In this document: in pieces, positions 16,085-27,060 of the stretch
How the letters are laid out: every line of letters starts with the position of its first letter
Numbering within the stretch: the first letter of the stretch is position 1
Origin: Pseudomonas viridiflava
GTDB lineage: Bacteria; Pseudomonadota; Gammaproteobacteria; Pseudomonadales; Pseudomonadaceae
DNA length: 64,000 nt
Assembly (NCBI RefSeq): GCF_900601905.1
Contig: NZ_UWFA01000500.1
Span: 124,001 to 188,000, forward strand
Direction: 5' to 3'
Program-made: the position numbers and the translations under genes
The notes under the pieces: generated by a model
What the model saw: the letters and a program-made list of their open reading frames with translations, nothing else
Database searches by the model: none
Told to the model about the DNA's origin: nothing

Positions 16085-16663
16085 TTACTTGGCTTGAACG
16101 CCTTCGAAGCTGATTTCCAGGTCCAGGGTCTGGGAAGTAGGGCCCGGGCCTTTGATGCCGAAATCATTCAGGTTAAGCGTCGAGGTGCCGTTGAAGCCGG
16201 CACGGTAGCCGCCCCATGGATCCTTGCCTTCGCCGTTGAAGGTCGCCTTGATCACGATTGGCTTGGTCACGCCGTGCAGGGTCAGGTCGCCCGTCACGTC
16301 AGCAGTCTTTGCACCGGTGGATTTAACAGCGGTGGAGACGAACTTGGCTTCCGGGAATTTGCCGGTGTCCAGGAAGTCCTTGCTCATGATGTGCTTGTCG
16401 CGCTCAGCATGGTTGGTGAACAGGCTGGCGGTTTTCAGTTCGACATCGATTTTGCTGGCTTCTGGCTTGGCAGCGTCAAAGCTGAACTTGCCGGTCCAGT
16501 CCTTGAACGTACCGTGGATGAAGCTGTAGCCAAGGTGGCTGATCTTGAAGTCAACGAAAGCGTGCTGGCCTTCTTTGTCGATGGTGTAGTCGGCGGCCAT
16601 CGCCTGACCTGCGGACAACAGTGCAGTACCAAGAGCCAGAGCGGCGAGAGTCTTCTTCAACAT
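16085..16663 (-). CDS. Periplasmic YceI family protein
   Basis: A 192-residue protein with a clear signal peptide (MLKKTLAALALG..., cut after AMA, about residue 23) and a lipocalin-like YceI domain starting ADYTIDKEGQHAFVDFKISHLGYS. YceI proteins bind isoprenoid-type lipids such as polyprenyl chains or quinones. I choose the ATG at 16663, preceded by GGGA; the upstream TTG at 16690 overlaps the previous stop and would spoil the signal peptide. It follows a cytochrome b561 gene, a pairing common in bacteria, which suggests a role in quinone or electron transfer at the inner membrane; that role is inferred. Confidence 0.9.
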   Translation of the reverse strand: MLKKTLAALALGTALLSAGQAMAADYTIDKEGQHAFVDFKISHLGYSFIHGTFKDWTGKFSFDAAKPEASKIDVELKTASLFTNHAERDKHIMSKDFLDTGKFPEAKFVSTAVKSTGAKTADVTGDLTLHGVTKPIVIKATFNGEGKDPWGGYRAGFNGTSTLNLNDFGIKGPGPTSQTLDLEISFEGVQAK

Positions 16664-16690
16664 GCTGTTATTCCCGTTTTGGTTGAACAA

Positions 16691-17239
16691 TTAAGCGCGA
16701 CCCAGCATACGCTTGAGGGTCACATCGCGATCAATGAAGTGGTGTTTCAGTGCAGCAAGACCATGCAACCCGGCAAAAACGACCAGCACCCAAGCCAGGT
16801 ACAGGTGAATCCAGCCTGCGGTTTCCGCCTGTTCAGGCAGGCCGCTGACCAGCGCCGGGATTTCAAACAGACCAAACACCGGGATCCCCACGCCGTCGGC
16901 GGTGGAAATGAGGTAACCGGCGAACATGACGGCAAACAGCCCGACATACAAAAACAGGTGACCGAAGTGCGCGCCGATTCGCGTCCACTTGCCATAGCTG
17001 GCCAGGGCGGATGGCGGCGGGCTGATCAAACGCCAGACGATGCGGATCAGCATGAAGGCGAACAAGGTGATGCCAATGCTCTTGTGCAGGTCAGGCCCGG
17101 CTTTACGCCACGTGTCGTAATAGTCGAGGCCAACCATCCACAGCCCGAGGGCGAACAGCCCATACACCGTGGCGGCAACGCCCCAGTGCAACACCATGCT
17201 GACCAGACCGTAGCGAGAGGAGGAGTTGCGAAACTGCAT
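16691..17239 (-). CDS. Cytochrome b561
   Basis: A 182-residue protein with four membrane helices and the histidines expected to bind two b hemes: LHWG (helix 1), DLHKSIG (helix 2), GHLFLYVGL (helix 3) and WIHLYLAWVLV with AGLHGLAALKHH (helix 4). These proteins pass electrons from membrane quinol. The stop is 27 bp before the yceI start, so both probably form one transcript ending at 16042. Physiological partner unknown. Confidence 0.9.
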   Translation of the reverse strand: MQFRNSSSRYGLVSMVLHWGVAATVYGLFALGLWMVGLDYYDTWRKAGPDLHKSIGITLFAFMLIRIVWRLISPPPSALASYGKWTRIGAHFGHLFLYVGLFAVMFAGYLISTADGVGIPVFGLFEIPALVSGLPEQAETAGWIHLYLAWVLVVFAGLHGLAALKHHFIDRDVTLKRMLGRA

Positions 17240-17472
17240 TGCAAGTACCTTGTAAGAAGTGATCCCAGACTAGCTTTTTATCTATCGAGTGACAGCGCAA
17301 AATCTTGCTTTGAAAGATCAGGAAAATCGATTGTTACGATTTCTGTCGTTCAAGCATCGGCAGCATCCCGATAAATTCAGACAGACAAAACTGTGCCGAG
17401 ACCACCGGCTGTTCAATATAGATGAACGGCGTAAGAGGAGGCGGGGTGGGGTTCTGTTGGAATACACTGCTC

Positions 17473-18492
17473 CTACAGATGGTTATCCATGTCGTGGGCT
17501 GAAGTCAGCCAGAGCGGGATTCTTCTCTCCAGGTAATAGCCCGGATTCTTCAGGGAGCCGTCGACAAAACCGACATGTCCGCCTTTATCCTGCAGCTCGA
17601 ATTCGGTGCTTGCCGACAGTTCTTCTGGCTCGGGCAGGCTGTGCTTGAACACGAACGGATCGTCTGCGGCCTGAATGATCAGTGTCGGGGTGCGGATTTC
17701 GCCGAGGAAGTAGCGGCTGGAAGCGCGACGATAATAATCCTTGGCGTCCAGGTAGCCGTGTAGAGGGGCGGTGACTCGGCCGTCGAAGTCCCAGAAGGTC
17801 CGCATGTTTTCCAGCGAACCCAGGGCTGCCAGCTCGGCCAGGCCCTCGCTCATGCCTTCATCCTTGAAGTGCCGCTGTTTGTCTCGGACATAGGTGAGCA
17901 TCTCGCGCATGAAATGCCGCTGATAGACCTTGGAAAAGCCCATGCCGATTCGGTCTGCGCACTCATCAAGGCGGAACGGCACCGACACCGCCACGGCGCC
18001 CAGCAGTTGACTGTTCAGCCCTGATTCGCCCAGATACTTGAGCAACACATTGCCGCCCAGCGAGTAGCCGACCGCATACAGCGGGGCCAATGGGCGCAGG
18101 GCACGCAGGTGCTCGACCACTGAGGCGAGGTCTTCACTGGCGCCGGAGTGGTAGCTGCGCGACAGCAGATTGGGTTCGCCGGAACAGCCGCGCCAATTCA
18201 GCGCCACGCTGGCCCAGCCTTCACGGGCCATGGCTTGTTGCAGGCCGACGACATAAGGCGAGTTTGAAGAGCCGGTCAGGCCGTGCAGCACCAGCACCAG
18301 GGGTGCGTCCAGTTGGTGCGGGCCCGCCCAGTCCAGGTCGAGGAAGTCTCCGTCCGCCAGCCAGAGCCGTTCGCGATGCCGCTCCAGCGGCAAATTGCGG
18401 CGCAGTAGCGGCCCCCACAGCGTTTGCAGATGAGGATTGCCCAGGCCAGCAGCGGGAACAAAGCGGTTCGAGAATGAGGATTTAGTCAGCAC
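17473..18492 (-). CDS. YheT-family alpha/beta hydrolase
   Basis: A 339-residue cytosolic hydrolase. It has the family's N-terminal NPHLQTLWG, the oxyanion segment LVLHGLTGSSNSPY, the nucleophile serine in AVGYSLGGNVLLKYLGE, a likely acid in IIQAADDPF, and the histidine in KGGHVGFVDG. Related proteins act as esterases; the physiological substrate is not known. It stands alone between cytochrome b561 and rsmD. Confidence 0.87.
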   Translation of the reverse strand: MLTKSSFSNRFVPAAGLGNPHLQTLWGPLLRRNLPLERHRERLWLADGDFLDLDWAGPHQLDAPLVLVLHGLTGSSNSPYVVGLQQAMAREGWASVALNWRGCSGEPNLLSRSYHSGASEDLASVVEHLRALRPLAPLYAVGYSLGGNVLLKYLGESGLNSQLLGAVAVSVPFRLDECADRIGMGFSKVYQRHFMREMLTYVRDKQRHFKDEGMSEGLAELAALGSLENMRTFWDFDGRVTAPLHGYLDAKDYYRRASSRYFLGEIRTPTLIIQAADDPFVFKHSLPEPEELSASTEFELQDKGGHVGFVDGSLKNPGYYLERRIPLWLTSAHDMDNHL

Positions 18493-18810
18493 GATCGTCC
18501 TCGTGGGGCAGATTCAGGGGTATCAGTGGGTACGTTGCCACAAGTCAGGCGGGATGTGAGGGGTATTTGCTGAATGGTTAAAGTTGAGAATGTACGGGTG
18601 ACGCATGACCTTTGGGTTGACCAATCCCTCGGGTTCAATTGATCCCTGTGGGAGCGAATTCATTCGCGAAGAGGCCACTACATCCGACAGATTTTTATCG
18701 GCCTCAATATTGCCTTCGCGAATGAATTCGCTCCCACAGGTTCGAGGTGAACCAAGGCTTTATGTGTTTCTCGAAGCGTTGCAGGCGAACATCGACTCTC
18801 CCAAAGAGTG
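18493..18810. other. Intergenic region with one REPIN
   Basis: This 318-bp gap upstream of the YheT-like gene and downstream of rsmD contains the REPIN at 18645-18740. No gene or clear promoter was found. Confidence 0.6.
18645..18740. repeat. REPIN of GAATTCATTCGCGAA type
   Basis: Arms CCTGTGGGAGCGAATTCATT and AATGAATTCGCTCCCACAGG are exact inverse copies. The core GAATTCATTC differs from the common GAGCTTGCTC, and both arms carry the change. Confidence 0.9.
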
Positions 18811-19395
18811 CTAGCCCCGTTGCCACAACGCGTAATACACCTGCCCGGCTTTCTTCTCCCGGTGCAGACGCCAGTTGCCCGGCAAACCTGTGGTCGACGG
18901 CGGGGTTTCGCTTTCGGTGTAGATCCAGGCGTTTTCTGCCAGCCAGCCGCGCGATTCCAGCAAGGTGCATGCCGAGGCCAGCAGGCCCTGATGGAACGGC
19001 GGGTCGAGGAACACCAGGTCAAAGGGCTCAGCCGTCTGGGTCTCCAGATGGCGCAACGAGTCGGTCTGCGAGACCTGGCCAGTGGTGCAGTCGAGCATGC
19101 TCAGGTTCTGGCGCAGGCTGGCGATGGCCGCTGCGCTGTTGTCCAGCGCCAGGCCCATGCTTGCGCCACGGGACAGGGCTTCGAAAAACAACGCGCCGCT
19201 GCCGGTGAAGACGTCCAGCACGCGCGCACCGGCAATCTCCATTGCCAGCCAGTTGAACAGCGTTTCGCGTACACGATCAGGCGTTGGGCGCAAACCTGGA
19301 GCGTCTGGAAAGGTCAGCTTGCGGCTGCCCCATTCGCCACCAATGATGCGCAGTTGGCCCAGGCCGTTGTGGCCCTTGGGACGTGGATTGGCCAT
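18811..19395 (-). CDS. rsmD: 16S rRNA (guanine-966 N2)-methyltransferase
   Basis: A 194-residue Rossmann-fold methyltransferase. RIIGGEWGSRKLTFPDAPGLRPT near the start is the RsmD signature, VLDVFTGSGALFFEAL is the SAM-binding motif, and LVFLDPPFHQG is the catalytic DPPF loop. It methylates G966 of 16S rRNA on the small subunit. It follows two M16 peptidase genes on the same strand; its start ATG shares its last base with the stop codon of the preceding gene. Confidence 0.95.
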   Translation of the reverse strand: MANPRPKGHNGLGQLRIIGGEWGSRKLTFPDAPGLRPTPDRVRETLFNWLAMEIAGARVLDVFTGSGALFFEALSRGASMGLALDNSAAAIASLRQNLSMLDCTTGQVSQTDSLRHLETQTAEPFDLVFLDPPFHQGLLASACTLLESRGWLAENAWIYTESETPPSTTGLPGNWRLHREKKAGQVYYALWQRG

Positions 19396-20873
19396 TAATG
19401 CTCCGGGACCCCGAGAGGTCGTTCTGCAGGTTTTTCGGTAGGTGGCGGCAGCGGCTTTTGCGCTACGGTCGGCCCGGCGCTGACGATAACCAGCTTGTCA
19501 GCGTTCAAGTGTTTGTTCATGACGGTCTTTACCTGCTCGACGGTCACGCTTTGCGACTGAGTCATGAAGTCTTCGAGGTAGGTCAGCGGCAAATCGTAAA
19601 AGCCGATAGCGCCCAGTTGCCCGACGATGTCCGAGTTGTCGGCGTTGGTCAGCGGGAAGCTGCCCGCCAGCTCGCGCTTGGCGTCATCCAGCTCTTTTTG
19701 CGTGGGGCCATTGGCGAGGAAATCGCGGACGATGTCCTGCACCAGCTTCAGGGTGTTTTGGCTGAGTTCGGCGCGGGTTTGCAGGCCGATCAGGAACGGG
19801 CCCTGAGTCTGCATCGGAGTAAAGCCCGAGGACACGCCGTAAGTCAGGCCGCGTTTCTCCCGCACTTCAGTCATCAGGCGACTGCCGAAGCCGCCGCCAC
19901 CCAGCACCGAGTTGCCCAGTGATAGCGCGGCGAAATCCGGGTCATTACGGGTGATGCCCAGTTGGGCCAGCATCAGGTGAGTCTGCTTGGACGGAAACTC
20001 GATGTGGGTTTCGCCTGCTTTGGGTTCGACCGGGGTCGGCAGTTTGGCCAGGGCCGGGCCTTTGGGCAGCGACGCGGACACCTGAGCCGCCATCGCCTGA
20101 GCTTCATCGCGGGACAGATCGCCCACCAGCGCAATCACCGCATTGCCTGCCGCATAAGCCTTGGCATGGAAAGCCTTGAGCTGGGCGAGGGTGATGGGCT
20201 TGATGGTTTCAGCAGTGCCTTCGCTCGGGTGGCCATAAGGGTGGTTGCCATACAGGCGCTTGAACAGTTCTTTATTGACCAGAGAGCCAGGGTTCTGCTT
20301 CTGGTATTCGAAACCGGCCAGCAGCTGGTTCTTTATACGCGCCAGTGCATCTGCCGGGAAGGTTGGCTTGCCGACGACCTCCGAGAACAGCTTCAAGGCT
20401 GGCTCGCGTTTGTCCGGGGCACTCAGGCTGCGGATCGACGCAACGGCCATGTCGCGATAGGCACCATTGCCAAACACCGCGCCCAGGCCATCGAAGCCTT
20501 CGGCGATGGCCGTGACATCCTTGCCTTTGATGCCCTCGTTGAGCATGGCATTGGTCAGCACCGCGACGCCCGGGAGGGTTTGATCCTGGCTGCTGCCAGC
20601 GGCGAAGGTCAGACGCATATCGAACATCGGCAGCTCGCGTGCCTCGACGAACAGCACTTTGGCGCCTTCGGCGGTTTGCCAGGTCTGGATATTCAGGGTG
20701 CGGCGCGCCGGCGCCTTGCCATCGAGCTCCTTGAGAGACTCAAGGGCCGGGCGGGCGGGTTCGGCAGCGCTGGTTGGCTCTTCTGCCAAAGCAGACTGTG
20801 CAGCAAAAACACTGAGGCCAGTGCTCAGCAGCAGGCCGAACAGCGTGTGACGTGGGCCATTGCGCTGACTCAT
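19395..20873 (-). CDS. M16 family peptidase homologue lacking the zinc motif
   Basis: A 492-residue exported protein (signal peptide, cut near FAAQSALA, about residues 18-29) with two M16 domains. The place of the HxxEH zinc site reads LTNAMLNEG, so it should be catalytically silent, as in the second subunit of heterodimeric M16 proteases. RGLTYGVSSGF marks the C-terminal domain. Its start overlaps the stop of the upstream active partner by four bases. The pair probably works together in the periplasm on peptides of unknown origin. Confidence 0.88.
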   Translation of the reverse strand: MSQRNGPRHTLFGLLLSTGLSVFAAQSALAEEPTSAAEPARPALESLKELDGKAPARRTLNIQTWQTAEGAKVLFVEARELPMFDMRLTFAAGSSQDQTLPGVAVLTNAMLNEGIKGKDVTAIAEGFDGLGAVFGNGAYRDMAVASIRSLSAPDKREPALKLFSEVVGKPTFPADALARIKNQLLAGFEYQKQNPGSLVNKELFKRLYGNHPYGHPSEGTAETIKPITLAQLKAFHAKAYAAGNAVIALVGDLSRDEAQAMAAQVSASLPKGPALAKLPTPVEPKAGETHIEFPSKQTHLMLAQLGITRNDPDFAALSLGNSVLGGGGFGSRLMTEVREKRGLTYGVSSGFTPMQTQGPFLIGLQTRAELSQNTLKLVQDIVRDFLANGPTQKELDDAKRELAGSFPLTNADNSDIVGQLGAIGFYDLPLTYLEDFMTQSQSVTVEQVKTVMNKHLNADKLVIVSAGPTVAQKPLPPPTEKPAERPLGVPEH

Positions 20874-22222
20874 TTTGCTTTCTCCTCAGGCAGAACGTGC
20901 GCAACGCTGAGGCGCTCACGGGTGAAATAGGTGCGGGCGGCGTTCTGGATGTCGGCAGGCGTTACGCTTTGCAGTGCAGCCAATTCCTCGTCGATCAGCT
21001 TCCACGACAGGCCCACGGTTTCCAGTTGGCCGATGGTGCTGGCCTGGGAAGTAATCGAGTCACGCTCGAAGACCAGCCCGGCAATCACCTGAGCCCGGAC
21101 CCGCTCCAGTTCATTGGCGGTCGGCGGCTTGGTTTTCAGCTCGTCGAGCAGACGCCAGATACCGGCTTCGACGTCCGCCAGGCTTTTCTTCTTTTGCGTA
21201 TTGGGTGTGGCGTTGATGGTGAACAGGCTGTCACCACGGGCGAACGCGTCATAGCTGGAGCTCGCACCGGAAACCAGTTCTTCACCGCGTTCCAGTCGAG
21301 TTGGAATGCGCGCGCTGTAACCGCCGTCCAGCAGCTCGTCGATCAGGCGGAGCGCGTTGACCGAGCGTGGGTCTTGTGCGGTCGCCATGCTTGGCACGTT
21401 GAAGCCGTACATCAGGGTCGGCAGTTGAGTCTGTACATGCAGAGTGATGCGGCGTTCGCCGGGTTCAGCCAGTTCCAGCGGCTTTTTCGACGGCGGCACT
21501 TCGCGACGCGGGACCGGGCCGAAGAAGCGTTCGGCCAGGGCTTTGACTTCGTCGGGCTTCACATCACCCACGACGACCAGCGTGGCATTGTTCGGCGCGT
21601 ACCAGGCTTCGTACCAGTGCCGCAGCTCTTCGACCTTCATGCGCTCCAGGTCGGCCATCCAGCCAATGGTCGGCGTGTGATAGCCGCTGGCCGGGTAGGC
21701 CATGGCCTTGAAGCGTTCATAGGCCTTGGAGGTCGGTTTGTCGTCGGTGCGCAGCCGGCGCTCTTCCTTGATGACTTCGATTTCGCGGCTGAACTCATCG
21801 GCGGGCAGTTTGAGGCTGGCCATGCGGTCGGCTTCCAGCTCGAAAGCCACGGCCAGACGATCACGGGCCAGGACCTGGTAATAAGCGGTGTAGTCGTCGC
21901 TGGTGAAGGCGTTTTCTTCTGCACCCAGATCCCGCAGGATCAGCGAGGCTTCGCCAGGCCCGGTTTTCGAGCTGCCCTTGAACATCATGTGCTCAAGAGC
22001 GTGGGACAAGCCGGTCTGGCCTGGCGTCTCGTAGCTGGAGCCGATCTTGTACCAGATCTGCGAAACCACCACGGGCGCGCGGTGATCTTCGCGAACAACG
22101 ACCTTGAGGCCGTTATCGAGTGTGAATTCATGGGTAGGTTGCGGGTCGGCGGCCATTGCACCGAATGGCAGACAAATTGTGCCGAACAGCAGGCCTGCGG
22201 CACGGCGGGCTAGAGCATTCAT
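20870..22222 (-). CDS. M16 zinc metallopeptidase (active partner)
   Basis: A 450-residue exported peptidase (signal peptide cut near AMA, about residue 24). The inverted zinc-binding motif HALEH is intact in GLSHALEHMMFKGS (about residues 74-78), with the downstream acid in the EENAFTS region. The C-terminal domain has the usual RxxxY-like features. The stop overlaps the start of the zinc-less partner by four bases, so the two are coupled and likely form a heterodimer. Its substrate is not known. Confidence 0.9.
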   Translation of the reverse strand: MNALARRAAGLLFGTICLPFGAMAADPQPTHEFTLDNGLKVVVREDHRAPVVVSQIWYKIGSSYETPGQTGLSHALEHMMFKGSSKTGPGEASLILRDLGAEENAFTSDDYTAYYQVLARDRLAVAFELEADRMASLKLPADEFSREIEVIKEERRLRTDDKPTSKAYERFKAMAYPASGYHTPTIGWMADLERMKVEELRHWYEAWYAPNNATLVVVGDVKPDEVKALAERFFGPVPRREVPPSKKPLELAEPGERRITLHVQTQLPTLMYGFNVPSMATAQDPRSVNALRLIDELLDGGYSARIPTRLERGEELVSGASSSYDAFARGDSLFTINATPNTQKKKSLADVEAGIWRLLDELKTKPPTANELERVRAQVIAGLVFERDSITSQASTIGQLETVGLSWKLIDEELAALQSVTPADIQNAARTYFTRERLSVAHVLPEEKAK

Positions 22223-22604
22223 TCGTAATTTGAACCTGTAAGACGGCCCGTTTGAACTTAGCGTCCACGGGCGCGGGGGTGTTAGGATAGCGGCCAGCTC
22301 AGCTGCCTACCACGACAATGATGTAGGAGCGTTCCGATAGTCACTGTGCGGAGCGCAAATCCCTGTAGGAGCGAGCTTGCTCGCGCTAAGGCCGGCACGG
22401 CCTTCAGGCAGATTTGAATCGAGCCCTTTTGCCAGCGCTGCGCACTGGATCGCGAGCAAGCTCACTCCTACAGGTAGCAATATTTAGTTGGTTTATGCTC
22501 AACGGGCATATGAACAAGCTGACTGAAAAGCAGTCTGTTTCGCATACCAGAATTTTTCAGAGGCGCCGCTCCGGCGCGTCGCTACCTTGAGATAGCCGTC
22601 ATCC
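22223..22604. other. Intergenic region between divergent M16 and ftsY genes
   Basis: This 382-bp gap contains a REPIN (22362-22473). No confident promoter hexamers were found. ftsY starts after GAGATAGCCGTCATCC. Confidence 0.6.
22362..22473. repeat. REPIN
   Basis: Arms CCTGTAGGAGCGAGCTTGCT and AGCAAGCTCACTCCTACAGG. The right arm has CTCACTCC in place of CTCGCTCC, so one pair is mismatched. Confidence 0.88.
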
Positions 22605-24205
<1,601 letters not shown>

Positions 24206-24209
<4 letters not shown>

Positions 24210-24877
24210 TTCGTTTCGAACAGGTCGGTAAACGCTATCCGAACGGACACGTCGGCTTGCATGAGCTGAGCTTTCGAGTGCGTCGCGGTGAATTTCTGTT
24301 CGTGACCGGTCACTCCGGGGCGGGCAAAAGTACCTTGCTGCGCCTGCTGCTGGCCATGGAGCGCCCAACCACCGGCAAACTGCTGCTGGCCGGTCAGGAC
24401 CTTGGGCAGATCAGCAACGCACAGATTCCGTTCCTGCGGCGCCAGATCGGCGTCGTGTTCCAGAACCACCAGTTGCTGTTCGATCGCACGGTGTTCAACA
24501 ACATCGCCTTGCCGCTGCAGATCCTCGGGTTGTCCAAGCCGGAAATCACCAAGCGCGTGGATTCGGCCCTTGAGCGCGTTGCGCTCGGTGACAAGGCCGA
24601 GCTGTACCCCGGCGATTTGTCCACAGGGCAACAACAGCGGGTCGGCATTGCCCGGGCCATTGTTCACCGTCCGGCGCTGCTGCTGGCCGATGAACCGACC
24701 GGTAACCTCGATCCACGCCTGGCGGCGGAAATCATGGGTGTGTTTGAAGACATCAACCGGCTGGGCACCAGCGTCCTGATCGCCAGCCACGACCTGGCAC
24801 TGATCGCACGGATGCGCCATCGTATGCTGACCTTGCAGCGCGGTCGTCTGATCGGTGACGGGGAGGCTGGAGTATGA
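24206..24877 (+). CDS. ftsE: Cell division ATP-binding protein FtsE
   Basis: A 223-residue ABC ATPase. Walker A is GHSGAGKST (about 36-44), the signature is LSTGQQQRVGIARA, and Walker B is LLLADEPTGNLD. With FtsX it forms the division-site complex that activates periplasmic amidases through EnvC-type partners. It overlaps ftsY and ftsX by four bases on each side, so the three are tightly coupled. Confidence 0.96.
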
Positions 24878-25905
24878 GTGCCACACGTTCGCCTAAAGTG
24901 TCCGAGCGCGTATCGCCCAAGGCTGCCGAGCCGGGCCCGCAGAAGAAACCCAAGAAAAACAGCCACGACGATGACGGCCCGGATTTCGGCACGCTGTTCA
25001 ACGCCTGGCTGGAAAGCCATCGCTCAAGCCTGATCGACAGTCTGCGCCGTCTGGGCAAGCAGCCGATCGGCAGCTTCTTTACCTGTCTGGTGATGGCGAT
25101 TGCCCTGAGTCTGCCCATGGGCCTGTCGTTGTTGCTGAACAACGTCGAGCGCCTGGGGGGTTCATGGCAGCGTGCTGCGCAGATTTCGATCTACCTCAAG
25201 CTCGATGCCAGTGCCAGCCAGGGCGAAAGCTTGCGCAACGAAATACGGCTGATGCCGGGTGTTGCCGAAGCGGAGTACATCAGCCGCGAACAGGCACTGG
25301 CGGAGTTCCAGCAGCAGTCCGGTCTGGGCGAGGCGCTCAAGGAGTTGCCGGACAACCCGCTGCCGGGCGTGGTGCTGGTCACCCCGGATGAAGTCGACAA
25401 GCCTGCGCTTGAAGCCCTGCGCACGCGTCTGGCCGGGATGCCGCACGTCGAGCAGGCGCAGCTGGATCTGGTCTGGGTCGAGCGGCTGGCGGCAATTCTC
25501 AAGCTGGGCGACCGCTTTGTGTTTGGTCTGACTGTGCTATTGGTTTCGGCACTGCTGCTGGTCATTGGTAACACCATACGTCTGCACATCGAGAACCGTC
25601 GCACCGAAATCGAAGTCATCAAACTGGTGGGCGGCACCGATAGCTATGTACGGCGGCCTTTCCTTTATATGGGCGCACTCTACGGGCTGGGCGCGGGGTT
25701 CCTCTCATGGGGCGTGCTGGCTTATGGCCTGGATTGGCTCAACGACGCGGTGATTGGCTTGGCCGGATTGTACGGAAGTGATTTTTCTCTGGCTGGCGTA
25801 CCCGCGTCCGATGGTCTATCACTCTTGCTTGGAGCGGTGTTGTTGGGGTATATCGGTGCATGGATCGCAGTAGCACGCCATTTACGTGAGCTGGCACCTC
25901 GTTAA
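24874..25905 (+). CDS. ftsX: Cell division protein FtsX
   Basis: A 343-residue inner-membrane partner of FtsE. A charged cytoplasmic N-terminus (about 70 residues, rich in Lys/Pro) precedes the first helix (FFTCLVMAIALSLPMGLSLL), then a periplasmic domain and three further helices. LVGGTDSYVRRPFLYMGALYG is family-typical. Its start overlaps ftsE. rpoH follows after 109 bp with its own regulatory region. Confidence 0.95.
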   Translation: MSATRSPKVSERVSPKAAEPGPQKKPKKNSHDDDGPDFGTLFNAWLESHRSSLIDSLRRLGKQPIGSFFTCLVMAIALSLPMGLSLLLNNVERLGGSWQRAAQISIYLKLDASASQGESLRNEIRLMPGVAEAEYISREQALAEFQQQSGLGEALKELPDNPLPGVVLVTPDEVDKPALEALRTRLAGMPHVEQAQLDLVWVERLAAILKLGDRFVFGLTVLLVSALLLVIGNTIRLHIENRRTEIEVIKLVGGTDSYVRRPFLYMGALYGLGAGFLSWGVLAYGLDWLNDAVIGLAGLYGSDFSLAGVPASDGLSLLLGAVLLGYIGAWIAVARHLRELAPR

Positions 25906-25938
25906 ATTAATCTTCATGTATTGACATATCTGAATATG

Positions 25939-25966
25939 GGAACTTGTCTAGCGGTTCCCGGTCAAT
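25939..25966 (+). promoter_or_regulatory. Candidate sigma-E/AlgU-type promoter of rpoH
   Basis: GGAACTT (25939-25945) matches the -35 of AlgU/sigma-E promoters. TCAAT (25962-25966), 16 bp further on, is only a partial match to TCTGA. A TTGACA at 25921-25926 could act with sigma-70 but its -10 (TTGTCT) is poor. AlgU control of rpoH is known in P. aeruginosa. Confidence 0.4.
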
Positions 25967-26014
25967 TTTGCAGTGCTGAACTGCACGAGTCATGTGACGG
26001 AGGTAACATTTCGT

Positions 26015-26869
26015 ATGACCACTTCTTTGCAACCTGCCTATGCCTTAGTCCCGGGTGCGAACCTGGAAGCCTATGTGCACACGGTCAACAGCATCCCTTT
26101 GCTGACGCCCGAGCAGGAGCGTGAACTGGCTGAGAGTCTCTATTATGAGCAGGATCTGGGGGCGGCTCGGCAGATGGTCCTCGCCCACCTGCGTTTTGTC
26201 GTGCATATCGCACGCAGCTATTCGGGTTACGGTCTGGCTCAGGCCGACCTGATTCAGGAAGGTAACGTTGGCCTGATGAAAGCCGTCAAGCGCTTCAACC
26301 CGGAAATGGGTGTGCGCCTGGTGTCGTTCGCTGTGCACTGGATCAAGGCGGAAATCCACGAATTCATCCTGCGCAACTGGCGCATCGTGAAAGTCGCGAC
26401 CACCAAGGCCCAGCGCAAGCTGTTCTTCAACCTGCGCAGCCAGAAGAAGCGTCTGGCCTGGCTGAACAACGAAGAAGTCCATCGCGTGGCCGAGAGCCTT
26501 GGCGTAGAGCCTCGTGAAGTGCGGGAGATGGAAAGCCGTCTGACCGGTCATGACATGGCCTTCGACCCGGCTGCCGAAGCCGACGATGACAGCGCGTTTC
26601 AGTCGCCAGCCAACTATCTGGAAGACCATCGTTACGATCCGGCACGTCAGCTGGAAGATTCCGACTGGACTGACAACTCCACCGCCAATCTGCATCAGGC
26701 GCTGGATGTGCTGGACGACCGCAGCCGCGACATCCTCTACCAGCGCTGGCTGGCGGAAGAGAAAGCGACCCTGCATGACCTGGCGCAGAAGTACAACGTC
26801 TCCGCCGAGCGTATCCGTCAGCTTGAGAAGAGCGCGATGAACAAGCTCAAGCTGTCGATCGCTGCGTAA
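26015..26869 (+). CDS. rpoH: RNA polymerase heat-shock sigma factor (sigma-32)
   Basis: A 284-residue sigma-70-type factor. Region 2 has DLIQEGNVGLMKAVKRFNPEMGVRL and the -10 recognition helix, the RpoH box is QRKLFFNLR, and region 4 is at the end (ATLHDLAQKYNVSAERIRQLE). It directs transcription of chaperone and protease genes after heat shock. The ATG at 26015 is chosen because GGAGG lies at 25999-26003 and the length equals the family norm; the ATG at 25973 has no ribosome site. It follows ftsX and ends in a strong terminator. Confidence 0.96.
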   Translation: MTTSLQPAYALVPGANLEAYVHTVNSIPLLTPEQERELAESLYYEQDLGAARQMVLAHLRFVVHIARSYSGYGLAQADLIQEGNVGLMKAVKRFNPEMGVRLVSFAVHWIKAEIHEFILRNWRIVKVATTKAQRKLFFNLRSQKKRLAWLNNEEVHRVAESLGVEPREVREMESRLTGHDMAFDPAAEADDDSAFQSPANYLEDHRYDPARQLEDSDWTDNSTANLHQALDVLDDRSRDILYQRWLAEEKATLHDLAQKYNVSAERIRQLEKSAMNKLKLSIAA

Positions 26870-26890
26870 AGCCGCTTCGCCAGTCAAAGA

Positions 26891-26927
26891 AACGCCCTGA
26901 TCGGGAAACCGGTCAGGGCGTTTTTTG
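26891..26927 (+). terminator. Rho-independent terminator of rpoH
   Basis: AACGCCCTGA and TCAGGGCGTT form a 10-bp stem followed by TTTTTTG, about 22 bases after the stop. Confidence 0.93.
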
Positions 26928-26950
26928 TTCAGGCGCGCAAACCATTGGAT

Positions 26951-27047
26951 CCTGTGGGAGCGAGCTTGCTCGCGAAGAGGCCGGTATATCCGAATATATT
27001 TCTGTGGGCAGGAACATTGCCTTCGCGAGCAAGCTCGCTCCCACAGG
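26951..27047. repeat. REPIN
   Basis: Arms CCTGTGGGAGCGAGCTTGCT and AGCAAGCTCGCTCCCACAGG are exact inverse copies. It lies between convergent rpoH and mtgA. Confidence 0.92.
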
Positions 27048-27060
27048 GATGTGCGACAGC

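Noticed and set aside
19395..22222. The two M16 genes as mutated copies of a single gene
   Set aside because: They differ throughout, both have signal peptides and full length, and active/inactive M16 pairs are an established arrangement.
26015..26869. rpoH read as the housekeeping sigma factor or RpoS
   Set aside because: At 284 residues with the QRKLFFNLR box and an ftsX neighbour it is sigma-32; it lacks the long region 1 of RpoD.
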